From NCBI GenBank assembly GCA_963780865.1, contig CAWADT010000023.1, positions 1-64,000 of the forward strand: a stretch of 64,000 nucleotides of DNA, written 5' to 3'. The notes beneath the pieces are model-generated. The model made no database searches. It saw only the letters and a list, made by a program, of their open reading frames with translations, and was not told the DNA's origin. Positions 15,997 through 24,664 of the stretch are shown piece after piece (within the stretch, counting starts at the first letter, position 1; the number at the start of each line of letters is the position of its first letter). A program made the position numbers and the translations under genes. The stretch comes from FEN-1073 sp963780865 (GTDB lineage Bacteria > Chloroflexota > Anaerolineae > Anaerolineales > RBG-16-64-43).

Positions 15997-16308
15997 ATGT
16001 ACGCAGTGATAAAGACGGGCGGGAAGCAATACCGCGTCGCTCCCGGCGACACGGTCGAGATCGAGAAGCTGCCTTGGGAAGTGGGCTCCCAGCTTGAACT
16101 GCACGGTGTGGTGGCAATCTCGACGGATACCGAACACTTGCTCACCGGCGACGCGATCGCCAACGCCAAAGTGCTGGCCACCATCACCGCCCACGGCCGC
16201 GCCGAGAAGGTTCAGGTCTTCAAGTTCAAGCGCAAGAAGCAGTACAAGCGCAAAACCGGCCACCGCCAGGCATTCACTGCGGTGAAGGTGACCGAGATCG
16301 TGGCGTAG
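15997..16308 (+). CDS. rplU: Ribosomal protein L21
   Basis: 103 residues, MYAVIKTGGKQYRV at the start and the conserved FKFKRKKQYKRKTGHRQ near the end, normal length for L21. It binds 23S rRNA with L20 in the large subunit. The order rplU-rpmA-obgE is the standard one. It is GC-rich like the left part of the window. The start at 15997 is preceded by GGACAGGAAGG. Confidence 0.97.
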   Translation: MYAVIKTGGKQYRVAPGDTVEIEKLPWEVGSQLELHGVVAISTDTEHLLTGDAIANAKVLATITAHGRAEKVQVFKFKRKKQYKRKTGHRQAFTAVKVTEIVA

Positions 16309-16317
16309 GAGCGGCAA

Positions 16318-16581
16318 ATGGCACATAAAAAAGGTCAAGGCACTTCCCGCAACGGGCGCGACTCGTGCGCCCAGCGTCTGGGAGTCAAAGCGTTTGGCGG
16401 GCAGATCGTTCCCGGCGGTTCGATCCTGGTAAGGCAGCGCGGCACCGTGTACAAGCCGGGCGACAATGTCGGCCGCGGCAAGGACGATACCCTGTACGCG
16501 AAGGTCAGCGGCGAAGTCGAGTTCCGCGACCGCGGCAGGATGGGCAAGTCCATTTCGATCCGCGTGCTGCCCACCGAGTAG
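16318..16581 (+). CDS. rpmA: Ribosomal protein L27
   Basis: 87 residues beginning MAHKKGQGTSRNGRDS and containing GVKAFGGQIVPGGSILVRQR. The N-terminal tail reaches the peptidyl-transferase centre. The first two residues are Met-Ala, so it lacks the cleaved N-terminal extension seen in Firmicutes. Ten bases after rplU. Confidence 0.97.
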   Translation: MAHKKGQGTSRNGRDSCAQRLGVKAFGGQIVPGGSILVRQRGTVYKPGDNVGRGKDDTLYAKVSGEVEFRDRGRMGKSISIRVLPTE

Positions 16582-16597
16582 AGCCCCACCGGGAAAA

Positions 16598-16652
16598 GCG
16601 GGGACAGTATACTCTGTCCACCAGGGGGACAGAGTATACCGTCCCCGTTTTT
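16598..16652 (+). repeat. Palindrome between rpmA and obgE, possible terminator
   Basis: A long inverted repeat: GCGGGGACAGTATACTCTG is mirrored by CAGAGTATACCGTCCCCG and followed by TTTTT at 16648-16652. The stem could act as an intrinsic terminator or attenuator, but its GGGGACAGTATAC core also looks like a dispersed palindrome. Its position between two genes normally co-transcribed is unusual. Confidence 0.55.
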
Positions 16653-16659
16653 CTGCCCC

Positions 16660-17654
16660 ATGTTCATCGACGAAGTCATAATCCGCGTGAAGGCCGGCGA
16701 CGGCGGCAACGGCTGCATGGCCTTCCGGCGGGAGAAGTTCGTTCCGCGCGGCGGACCGAGCGGCGGCGACGGAGGGCGCGGGGGGACGTCGTGCTGGTCT
16801 CGAGCGGCCACTACAACACTCTCCTCCATTTCCGTTTCAACCCCGAGCACAAAGCCGAGCGCGGGCGGCACGGCGAGGGCAGCAACCGGACCGGCCGCGA
16901 GGGCGCTTCGATCGAGCTGCCCGTGCCCATCGGCACCGTGGTCTACAACGCCGGCACGGGCGAAACGCTGCACGATTTCACGACCGCGGACGATCGTTTC
17001 ACGGTGGCGCGCGGCGGCCGGGGCGGGAAGGGCAACCAGCACTTCGCCACGCCCGTTCACCAGGCGCCCACCGAGCACGAGCCCGGCCGGCCTGGAGAAG
17101 ACAAGCGCCTGCGGCTGGAGCTGAAGCTGCTGGCCGACGTCGGGCTGGTTGGGTTCCCCAACGCCGGAAAATCGACGCTCATCTCGCGCATCTCGGCGGC
17201 GCACCCCAAAATCGCCGACTATCCGTTCACGACGCTCGAGCCGAGCCTGGGCGTGGTGCGCCTCGACGACATGCGCACATTCGTCGTGGCCGACATTCCC
17301 GGCCTGATCGAGGGCGCTTCCGAGGGCCACGGCCTGGGCATGCGCTTCCTGCGCCACATCGAGCGCACGCGGCTGCTGGCGCACCTGGTGGACGTCTCCG
17401 GAGCGAGCGGGCGCGAGCCGGTCCACGATTTCGACGTGGTGATGCAGGAGCTGGCGCGGTTCAGCCCGGAGCTGGCCGCCAAGCCGATGATCGTGGTGGC
17501 GACCAAGCTCGACGCCGCGCAGGACCCCGAGCGCATCGACTCGCTGCGCTCAATGGCCGCCGAGCGCGGGCTGCCGTTTCACGCCATTTCGAGCGTTACC
17601 GGCGAGGGGCTGGACGGGCTCATCCGGGCGATGGCGGGGGCTGTCCTTCGGTAG
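16660..17654 (+). CDS. obgE: GTPase ObgE/CgtA (one frameshift)
   Basis: About 330 residues over two frames. The glycine-rich Obg domain starts MFIDEVIIRVKAGDGGNGC. The frame shifts in the G-run at 16780-16785, where one added base restores GGDVVLVSSGHYNTLL. The G domain has FPNAGKSTLIS (P-loop), the switch region YPFTTLEP, DIPGLIEGA and a TKLD-type motif. Obg GTPases assist 50S subunit assembly and stress signalling in the cytoplasm. The gene is essential in most bacteria, so the break is most likely a sequencing error. The 3' end overlaps an antisense partial ORF. Confidence 0.9.
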
Positions 17655-17893
17655 GGCCGCCGGCAGCGGCTCGCTCGCCGCTCCTGGCTCTCCGCCCGCC
17701 GAAGAGCCAGCAGGATTCTCGGTGGGGGAGGGGTGTCCGTCCGTGGGACTGGGTTCCTGGTGAAATTTCCGATTCTTGAGCTGGGAGTCCAGGAGCTTGA
17801 GAGTCCGGCGGAGTTCTGCGCTGAGGCGGGTCTCGTGGCGGTTGAGGCTCTCGAGGGCGCGGGATTCGTCGCAGAGGGCCTGGTATGCGATGA
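17550..17893 (-). CDS. Partial hypothetical protein cut by the 17.9-kb junction
   Basis: A minus-strand frame with protein-like content, CDESRALESLNRHETRLSAE then LRRTLKLLDSQLKNRKF. I associate this pattern with the C-terminal part of hypothetical proteins found in many copies in Solibacter-type genomes. Its upstream part is missing because at about 17.89 kb the sequence switches to a DUF362 gene in a different frame. The end overlaps the obgE 3' end by about 105 bases. Function unknown. Confidence 0.4.
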
Positions 17894-17897
17894 CGCG
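17886..17897. other. Probable chimeric junction
   Basis: Left of this point the minus strand encodes the acidobacterial-style partial ORF. Right of it the minus strand encodes a DUF362 protein whose homology to its downstream paralogue stops at the GGI codons. A CGATCCCGCC stretch is common to both DUF362 copies at the break. Lineage style, repeat families and error pattern all change here. Confidence 0.6.
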
Positions 17898-18124
17898 ATC
17901 CCGCCGAGAGCTTCCACCGCCGCGCGGGTGAGCGCTTCAGGGTCGTTCCCTCCGCGCGCGGCAGCGAGATACGTCGAACCCGGGAGCGGGGTGGGCGCGG
18001 CAATTCTTGTTTTTACGGAGGTAGAGGTGGATGCGCCGCACGCGGCCAGGACCTCAGCCGCAGCCGCGGAGCCGGCGCCGAGCGCCAGCATGCGAAGAAA
18101 ATCCCGCCGGGAAAATTGTTTCAT
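17893..18124 (-). CDS. DUF362 lipoprotein, N-terminal part only
   Basis: The first 77 residues of a DUF362 protein: a twin-arginine signal (SRRDFLRMLALGAG) with a lipobox ending LAAC, a proline linker, then the domain start YLAAARGGNDPEALTRAAVE. The rest is missing at the 17.9-kb junction. It is a close paralogue of the next gene, sharing the ALTRAAV segment at both protein and DNA level. DUF362 proteins are often iron-sulfur or Tat-exported proteins of unknown role. The protein should be exported folded and lipid-anchored. Confidence 0.6.
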
Positions 18125-18413
18125 GGGTTGTTCCTCGTTTCCCGCATTAGGCCATATTCTACCGGAATTGTCCATACTAAAATAATTGTTGTTGTATTTA
18201 TTAATCTCGGATAACCTGTAAATTTTGTTAAAAAATAAAATTGCCGAATTCTTTCGGATTTAATTTCACGACGGTTGGCTGGAAAACCGGCTGTTCCCTG
18301 ATGTGGAATAATAGAAAGTGAAGTAGTGAAATCAGGTATCGAAATTTATCCCGCTCTCGCGGGATGATGAATACCCCGCAGCTTGCCGCGCGGTCATTCA
18401 TTTTTACGGCAGT
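18125..18413. repeat. AT-rich spacer with a dispersed repeat copy
   Basis: The AT-rich spacer holds no gene. At 18345-18404 it carries a copy of a repeat starting TTTATCCCGCTCTCGCGGG, which recurs at 19795-19897 with an internal insertion. Each copy abuts the 3' end of a minus-strand gene (the second DUF362 gene and galT), so it may serve as a terminator. Confidence 0.55.
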
Positions 18414-19499
18414 TTATATATTCACTTCCGCGATATTCAAATTCGCCAAGTCGCTGCGGCCGATGCCCCAGTCGTTGCCGTATTTAATGTAGCCGAGGCG
18501 GTTTGGATCCGTCCAGCCGAAGAGTCTGGTGGCGTACGAGTCGGCCGCGACGATGTCGGCCGAGGCGATCACCGTGTCCATCTCTTTCACGTCGCTCAGG
18601 CTGCCGCCCTGCGGCCCGTTGGCGGTCAGGATCCGCACGGCATCCACCACCGTGAGCTCCGGGCGCACGTAATCCGCCAAATCCGCGATCCGGCGGTAGA
18701 TGTCGGCGTGAATGGCGTTGGCCCGATCGTACACCGTGCCCATCATGTTTTTCATCCCCAGCGTCAGGCCGGTGGTGCTGTGGTTCTTGGCGATCGGCAC
18801 GTTGATCACCACGTCCGCGTTGATCACCTCGCTGTAGAACTTTGCGGATTTCAGGCTGTGGCCGTTGGGGAGGTCGGTCTGGACGAATTTGGTAGCGTCA
18901 AGGTATTCCATCTGGCCGCCCGCCGCCGTCACCTGGTCGGCGATGCCGCTCGAGGCGTAGGTTTCCTGGGTGGATCCGCCGAATGGAAAATCAAACACGA
19001 GCACTTTGGCGGCGCCCGCTTCGAAGGCCATTTTGACAAGCGTCCCACCACCCACGGGTTCGTCGTTGCGGCGTACTTGTATTTCCGAACGACGCAGATA
19101 TTGGGTTTGATGAGAACGTTCGCGCCCTGCTTGACGAATTGCCCGATCCCGCCGATGGCGTCCACCGCCGCGCGGGTGAGCGCTTCCGGGTCGTCGCCAC
19201 CGCGGGCGACGGCAAGGTAGGCCGGCGCCGCGGCGGCGCCGTGCCGAGGTGTTCGGTGGCGGGCTCAGAGGTGGGCCCGGGCGTATCCGAGGGATCGGGG
19301 TGTTGGTCGAACCGGAAGCATTCGCGATAGATAAACCGTTGCCTACCCCGCTGTTGATCGGTCCAAACGGAGTCTGGGTCGGCGTTCCCGGCATGACTGC
19401 GGGTTTCAGTCCGCAGGCTTCGAGCAACTGGAACACGACCGCGGCTCCGGCACTCTGCGTGATGAGTGAAAGGAATTTTCGTCGGGAGATTTTTCTCAT
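18414..19499 (-). CDS. DUF362 Tat lipoprotein (two frameshifts)
   Basis: A complete DUF362 protein of about 365 residues once two indels are repaired (near 19230 and 19050). It starts with a twin-arginine signal SRRKFLSLI and lipobox LLEAC, then a proline-rich linker, then YLAVARGGDDPEALTRAAVD, ANVLIKPNICVV, GTLVKMAFEAGAAKVLV, DVVINVPIAKNHSTTGLTLG and KNMMGTVYD. The His and Lys in IAKNHS are typical of the family. Function unknown; some relatives carry ferredoxin domains, not seen here. It should be exported by Tat and anchored to the outer face of the membrane. The truncated paralogue lies upstream on the same strand. Confidence 0.75.
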   Translation of the reverse strand: MRKISRRKFLSLITQSAGAAVVFQLLEACGLKPAVMPGTPTQTPFGPINSGVGNGLSIANASGSTNTPIPRIRPGPPLSPPPNTSARRRRGAGLPCRRPRWRRPGSAHPRGGGRHRRDRAIRQAGRERSHQTQYLRRSEIQVRRNDEPVGGGTLVKMAFEAGAAKVLVFDFPFGGSTQETYASSGIADQVTAAGGQMEYLDATKFVQTDLPNGHSLKSAKFYSEVINADVVINVPIAKNHSTTGLTLGMKNMMGTVYDRANAIHADIYRRIADLADYVRPELTVVDAVRILTANGPQGGSLSDVKEMDTVIASADIVAADSYATRLFGWTDPNRLGYIKYGNDWGIGRSDLANLNIAEVNI

Positions 19500-19895
19500 G
19501 GCAAGGATCCTATCCTTTGAACCCGGATTATATTCTCATTCCCGGCCGGATGGATGAGTATAGGAAGAGCGTCCTATGCGGGAAAGATGAAAGTGGATAC
19601 GCTGATCTAAATTATTCCCATTTGTTCGCGGATTGCACGGATTATTTGAGAATTTGATTAAATATTTGGCCTATTCTTTAATAATCATTTCTCACCGCAA
19701 AGCCGCAAAGACCGCAAAGATTTTCTGGAATTCTTTGCGCCCCCGGACCGCCCGGTGGGCTGTCCGGGGCGGGCTTTGCGGAGAGAAAATTCTTTTTATC
19801 CCGCTCTCGCGGGATGACGAATACCCCGCAGCTTGCTGCGCAGTTCTTGGGCGTTGCGCTCTTTGATACCGCGTGGCTTGCCGCGCGGTCATTCA
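19500..19895. repeat. Intergenic repeats including a small palindromic element
   Basis: No gene seen. 19688-19792 is bounded by inverted ends (TTCTCACCGCAAAGCC and GGGCTTTGCGGAGAGAA) with an internal palindrome around TTCTGGAATTC, like a miniature inverted-repeat element. The CGCAAAG motif recurs at 52333-52353. A second copy of the TTTATCCCGCTC repeat follows at 19795-19897. Confidence 0.55.
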
Positions 19896-20926
19896 TTAAT
19901 CCTTCGCCGCCAGTTCCCGCAGCCGCTCAGCCGCCGATTTGGGCGTGATGTCGCGCTGGGGCTGGGCCAGCATTTCGTAGCCCACCATGAATTTGCGGAT
20001 CGTGGTCGAGCGCAGCAGCGGAGGATAAAAATGGAAGTGCAGGTGCCACTCCGGATGTTCCCCGTCATGGGTGGGTTTCTGGTGGATGCCCATGCTGTAG
20101 GGGAACGGCGCGTCGAAAACCTTGTCGTACGCGCGCAGGAGGCGGCGCAGGATTTCCGCGAGCCCATCGCGCTCGGCGCCGGCCAGATCCGGCAGCGCGC
20201 CGCGGTGGGCGCGCGAAAGGAGCATCACTTCGAACGGCCACACCGCCCAAAAAGGAACGAGCGCGGTGAAATGCTCGTTTTGCCAGACGATCCGTTCTTT
20301 CTCGCGCGTTTCCAATTCCAGATAATCGCACAGCAGACAGGAACCGTGTTCCTTGCGATGGCGCGACTGGCAGGCCGTTTCCTTGGCGGGTTCGTTGGGG
20401 ATCTGTTCCTCGGCCCAGATCTGGCCGTGCGGGTGCGGGTTGCTCGCGCCCATCATCGCGCCGCAGTTTTCGAAAATCTGCACATGGCGGATGCCGCGGC
20501 AGCGCGCCGAGTTCGGCATATTGCTCGCACCACAGATCCACAACCCGGCGGACGGCGTCGGGCTCCATCGCGCCGAGGGTCAGATCGTGGCGCGGGGAAT
20601 AGCACAGCACACGGCAAACGCCGCGTTCGGTTTCCGCCCGCAGCAATCCGCCCCGGTCGAACGTTTCCACGGGCGCATCGGGCAGCAGCGCGGAATAATC
20701 ATTTTGGAAGACGAACGTTCCGGCGTAGGCCGGATTGCGCGCGCCGCCCGCGCGTTCGTTTCCCGGGCACAGATAACATTTTGGATCGTACGCCGGCCGG
20801 ACGATCGCCGGGCGCGGCGTCCACCTGGCCAAGCCACGGCCGCTGCGTGCGGTGCGGCGAGACGAGCACGTACTCGCCGGTGAGCAGGTTCAATCTTCGA
20901 TGCGGATTTCCGCGCCAGACGTCCAT
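19896..20926 (-). CDS. galT: Galactose-1-phosphate uridylyltransferase (two frameshifts)
   Basis: About 340 residues after repair of two single-base insertions (near 20830 and 20505). It starts MDVWRGNPHRRLNLLTGEYV with RTQRPW, has the zinc-type CYLCPGN motif and contains the active-site NPHPHGQIW, where the second His takes the UMP. It ends with the conserved HLHFHFYPPLLRS. GalT swaps UMP between UDP-glucose and galactose-1-phosphate in the Leloir pathway. It starts 10 bases after the ParB/USP gene on the same strand, so the two are probably co-transcribed. No other gal gene is nearby. Confidence 0.88.
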
Positions 20927-20936
20927 GGATTTATCC

Positions 20937-22684
20937 TCAGCGGCAGATAAGTACCGGCAGGCGGCTCTTGCGCAGGGTGGCGTCCACCTGGCTGCCCAGC
21001 ACCGCCTCGACCATCGGATGGCTGCCGTATCCCCCGAGAATGAGCAACTGGCTGCCCGAATTGTCGGCCGCCTGCAGAATGGCTTCCGACACCGGTCCTC
21101 TCCGCAGGAGCTTCATCGGCATGGACGCCGCGGGTGTGCAGATATTCGCCGGCTTCCTCGAGCATATCTTCGGCGTCCACGTCCGCGCCTTCCACCGTCA
21201 GCACCGTAAGCGGGATCGGCCAGCGCGCGGCCAGATACGCGGCGACGAATAGCGCTTCCTTGGCTTTCGGGCTGCCGTCGTAGGCCAGCAGCGCGCGGTC
21301 GAGCGCCGTAGCCGGCCCGGCCACCGCCAGGATCGGGCGCGGGCATTTCCGGATCAGCGCGGAGAATCCCGAGCCTAGGCGGAGCAGCGGCTGCGACGAC
21401 GGCGGATGCGCCAGATGCACGACGACCAAATCCGCCAGCAGCGCGCGGTCGCAGATGGTCTTCGCCACCTCGCCCGCTTCCACCGTCATGCCGCCCACCA
21501 GCCCGGCCACCTCGCACTGGCGGGCGAACTCGTCGCGTAGCGCCTGCAGGTGCTCGTCCGTTTCCCCGCTGCGGGGCGGAGACGTGCAGCCCGTGGATCC
21601 GCGAGTGTTCGCGCAGCGCGAACCGGATCGGCCTGGTCAAGCGCGGTCTGCTCCGGATCGTCGTCGCTCAGCGGCACCAGAATCTCCCCGAACGAGCTGC
21701 CCGTCTTCGGGCGTCGCTTTCTCCTCGCGCCAGGTGCCCGCGCGCGGCCCGCTTTCCAGCGCCTCCGGAACCATCGCGCCGGCCAGGCTCTTGCCGATCC
21801 GCGCCGCAACCCGCGTGGCGCGCGGGCTGAATTTGCTGGCCAGGTCGTTCGCGGCGGAGAGCGGGCGAGATGAATTCGCCGAAGCCCTGCTGCAGTTCGG
21901 AGCGGTGCTCCGACACCCACAAATACAGATCGGCTTCCGTCCGTCCGGGGAATTCCGCGAGGAGATTCCGCTCGCGGATGGCTTCCATGACCGGCAGGTA
22001 GACCGTGTCGTACCAGTGCGCGGCGGCTTCCTCGATCGCAATATCCCGTTTTTGCTCCAGCCCCATGAAGTACTGGTGGACCTGAATGTGATCCAGGAGT
22101 TCGGCGTACATTCCCGGCGCCGTCAGTTCCAGATCGGAATCCGGCCGGGACTGGTTCAGATGCGTCCGCTCCAGGAAGTCCGTGTATTCCTCTTTGAGGA
22201 TCAGATCCTCGGGATCGACGTCGGCGGGGAGCGGAACCTTGGTGGGAATCTCGTTGACGTAGGCTTCGATCGTCTCCGCGCCGAGCGCGCGGGCGACGGA
22301 GACCCGGTGATGCCCGTCCTGGACGAAATACGCGTCGCCGACCTTGACCACCTCGATCGGCGGCAGTCCGCTGCCGGCCGGATCGGTCACCATGGCCATG
22401 ATGCGCGCCCAGCGTTCCTCATCCTTTGGATTCTTCGGAAGAAAGGTCCGGGTGAAATCCGTATAGCGGCCGACGCTGCCCACAATCGCCGAGAGCGGGA
22501 TGTTCTGCACTCCGCGCTGCACCCCGCTGCCGTGCGTATGCAGTTTTTGGCGGACGTCTTCGAAGGAAAGCAAATCGGCCGATTTTCCCGTCAATCGGCT
22601 GAGGACTTCCTGGAGCGCGGCCTGCTGGCGCGCCCGCTGGAAATCCTGTCGGGCTTGAAAAAATCCAATCTCGTTATCGGCCAT
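20937..22684 (-). CDS. ParB-like domain fused to universal stress protein domains (several frameshifts)
   Basis: I read one gene of about 570-580 residues over at least three frames. Residues about 1-150 hold a ParB/sulfiredoxin-type fold with IPLSAIVGSVGRY, DAYFVQDGHHRVSVARALGA and EAYVNEI. A helical middle follows (ELLDHIQVHQYFMGL, YLPVMEAIRERNLL). Two universal-stress modules come next: the first starts GEILVPLSDDDPEQTALDQA, and the second has DRALLAYDGSPKAKEALFVA and ends with the nucleotide motif LLILGGYGSHPMVEAVLGS. Frame changes lie near 21880, 21690, 21550 and 21120. USP domains bind ATP or sense stress, and the DGHHR loop is typical of ParB-like NTP-binding folds. Its role is unknown. 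galT follows. Confidence 0.65.
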
Positions 22685-22822
22685 AAAGGAATGCGGGGAT
22701 CATCCCCGGCGGAAATTATCCCATAGCGTAAATCTTTTTGCCATTGGCGGCGCGCAACCGGTTGAGAAGCGGCGGGCAAACGCAGGATCGGCGGAGGGCG
22801 AGCCGGAAAATGCGCTGTTCAA

Positions 22823-22851
22823 TTGACGCTGCCCATCCGCTATGGTACACT
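22823..22851 (+). promoter_or_regulatory. Promoter of methionine adenosyltransferase gene
   Basis: TTGACG (22823-22828), a 17-base spacer and TACACT (22846-22851). Transcription would begin near 22858, giving a leader of about 155 bases. Confidence 0.6.
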
Positions 22852-22901
22852 CCGCGCCGCAATTTTCCCAAAGAGCTCCGTTTAGTTTTCTGCAATCGAA
22901 A

Positions 22902-22968
22902 GCGGTTTTGGGCCGGCGGAGAAAACGGCCGGGACGATCCTGGCCGGATTTCTCCGCCGCGAAACCGC
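22902..22968 (+). promoter_or_regulatory. Long hairpin in the methionine adenosyltransferase leader
   Basis: Three nested pairings form one extended stem: 22902-22908 with 22962-22968, 22915-22924 with 22949-22958, and 22926-22933 with 22939-22946 around the loop ACGAT. That is about 25 base pairs in the 5' leader. It does not show the layout of SAM-I or other SAM riboswitches that I know. It could regulate the gene or be a repeat element. Confidence 0.5.
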
Positions 22969-23014
22969 CGCGAAGAATTCCAGCAGCAGCGCCGAGGTTG
23001 ATTCGGGAGGCAGG

Positions 23015-24205
23015 ATGGAACGGAACATCGTCGTCACGGAAGCCACCGGAAGGTTCATCGAAGAATACCCCGTGGAGATCGTCGAACGGAAAGGCATCGG
23101 CCATCCGGATTCGCTCTGCGACGGTATCGCCGAACGCGTTTCGGTGGAATACACGCGCTGGTGCCAGGAAAACCTGGGCGTCACCCTGCACCACAATTTC
23201 GACAAAGTGCAACTGGTGGCGGGCGAAGTGGAAGTGGGATTTCGGGAAGGGCGAGCTGCTCAAGCCGATCCACATCCAGATCGCCGGGCGCGGCACGCCG
23301 GAGTACAACGGGCGGCAGGTTCCGATGGATGCCATCGCCGTCAACGCCGCCAAGCTGCACGTCCGCGAGACGATGAAAAACCTCGACCCCGACAAGCACA
23401 TGGTGATCGATTGCTTCGCCGGCCGGGGCGCGCAGGAACTCGCGCACACCGTCGACCACATCAAGGCCAACGACACCTCCTTCGGCTGCGCCCACTGGCC
23501 CCATTCGCAGGTGGAAGCCGCCGTCTTCGAAACCGCCCAATACATCAACTACAACCTGATCAAGAACGTTCCCGGTCGGCGAGGACGTCAAGGTGATGGG
23601 GATGCGCCGCGGGGAAAGCATCATCCTCACCTGCGCCGTCCCGTTCATCTCCACCGAGGTAAAGGACATGGCGGAATACCAGGAGGCGCGCAAAGGCGTC
23701 CACGATTCGATCCAAGCCTACGCCGGGCAATTCGCCCCGAAACGCAAGATGACGGTCGAAGTCAACACGGCCGACGACGACGCCGCCGGCGAGGTGTACC
23801 TGACGATGACCGGCACCTCGGCCGAATGCGGCGACGACGGCTCGGTCGGGCGCGGCAACCGCATCACCGGGCTGATCACGCCCTTCCGCACCGCTTCGCT
23901 GGAAGCGGCGGCCGGCAAGAATCCGATTTCCCACGTCGGGCAAAATCTACAACGTGCTCGCCTTCCTGGCCGCCCAGGAAATCATCAAGGAAGTTCCCGA
24001 GGTGCAGGAAGCCAGCGTCTACATACTTTCGCAAATCGGCCATCCGCTGGATCTGCCGCTGATCGCCACCGCCACGATCAAGCCGCACAACGGGGGATTG
24101 ACCCCGGCGCTCGAGGAGAAGGTCCGCGCGGTGCTGGACCGCCGGTTGGAGCATGTGCACGATGTGCGCAAGATGATGGCGGAACAAAAAATCAAAATGT
24201 ACTAA
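23015..24205 (+). CDS. Archaeal-type methionine adenosyltransferase (three frameshifts)
   Basis: About 395 residues after removal of three extra bases (near 23240, 23570 and 23933). It starts MERNIVVTEATGRFIEEYPV with RKGIGHPDSLCDGIAE, then GRGTPEYNGRQVPMDAIAVN, CAHWPHSQVE, VMGMRRGESIILTCAVPFI, TSAECGDDGSVGRGNR and GKNPISHVGKIYN. These are the signatures of the archaeal AdoMet synthetase family (PF01941), not the usual bacterial MetK. It makes S-adenosylmethionine from methionine and ATP. It stands alone behind a consensus-like promoter and a structured leader. A strong GGGAGG ribosome site precedes the ATG. Confidence 0.88.
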
Positions 24206-24228
24206 AGAAAAATCGCTCCCGCTGAAAT

Positions 24229-24251
24229 CTCCGCGACCGCGGGGGTTTTTT
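24229..24251 (+). terminator. Terminator after methionine adenosyltransferase
   Basis: The short stem CTCCGC/GCGGGG around GACC is followed by six T residues at 24246-24251, 25-45 bases after the stop codon. Confidence 0.65.
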
Positions 24252-24664
24252 ACCACGGATTACACGGATAAAAACCGGATGGCACGGAAGCGATTACAGA
24301 AATTACGTTTTTATTGAAGGGGCGACCAATGTTGGGCGCGGCTGCTTGGAGCAGGAAAAATGCTTAGGGCTTCAATTCGGAAAAAGTCGTCGCATAATTG
24401 TCATTGCGAGCGACCGAAGGGAGCGAAGCAATCTCCTCAATTGCGACCGTATTTATTCCCTCAACTAATGGGAATGATTATCCTTCTGGTATGGTAGAAA
24501 ATCAGATTGCTGCCCTCGCGCTTGCCCTCGCGAAGCGGGGAAGAGGGGGCCGAGGCGGGGCTCGCAATGACATCGATTATTTCTTCCTCGGCCGTTCGTA
24601 GTAACGTCCTCATTATTAAACGGAAGAGGGCCACTTCATCAATAGTATTCATTGCAACCAAAAA
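24252..24664. repeat. Gene-free region with dispersed repeats
   Basis: No credible gene. At 24401-24440 lies a copy of the widespread TCATTGCGAGCGACCGAAGG / GAAGCAATCTC repeat. At 24252-24270 there is a CACGGATTACACGGAT-type unit, also seen near 52390-52430 in degraded form. At 24526-24548 a CCCTCGCGAAGCGGGG unit recurs at 61971-61987. Confidence 0.55.

Noticed and set aside
22902..22968. Known SAM-I or SAM-II riboswitch
   Set aside because: No four-way junction, kink-turn or typical conserved core could be seen; only one long imperfect stem.
24401..24440. A small RNA gene
   Set aside because: It matches a widespread intergenic repeat pattern, with no promoter or terminator framing.
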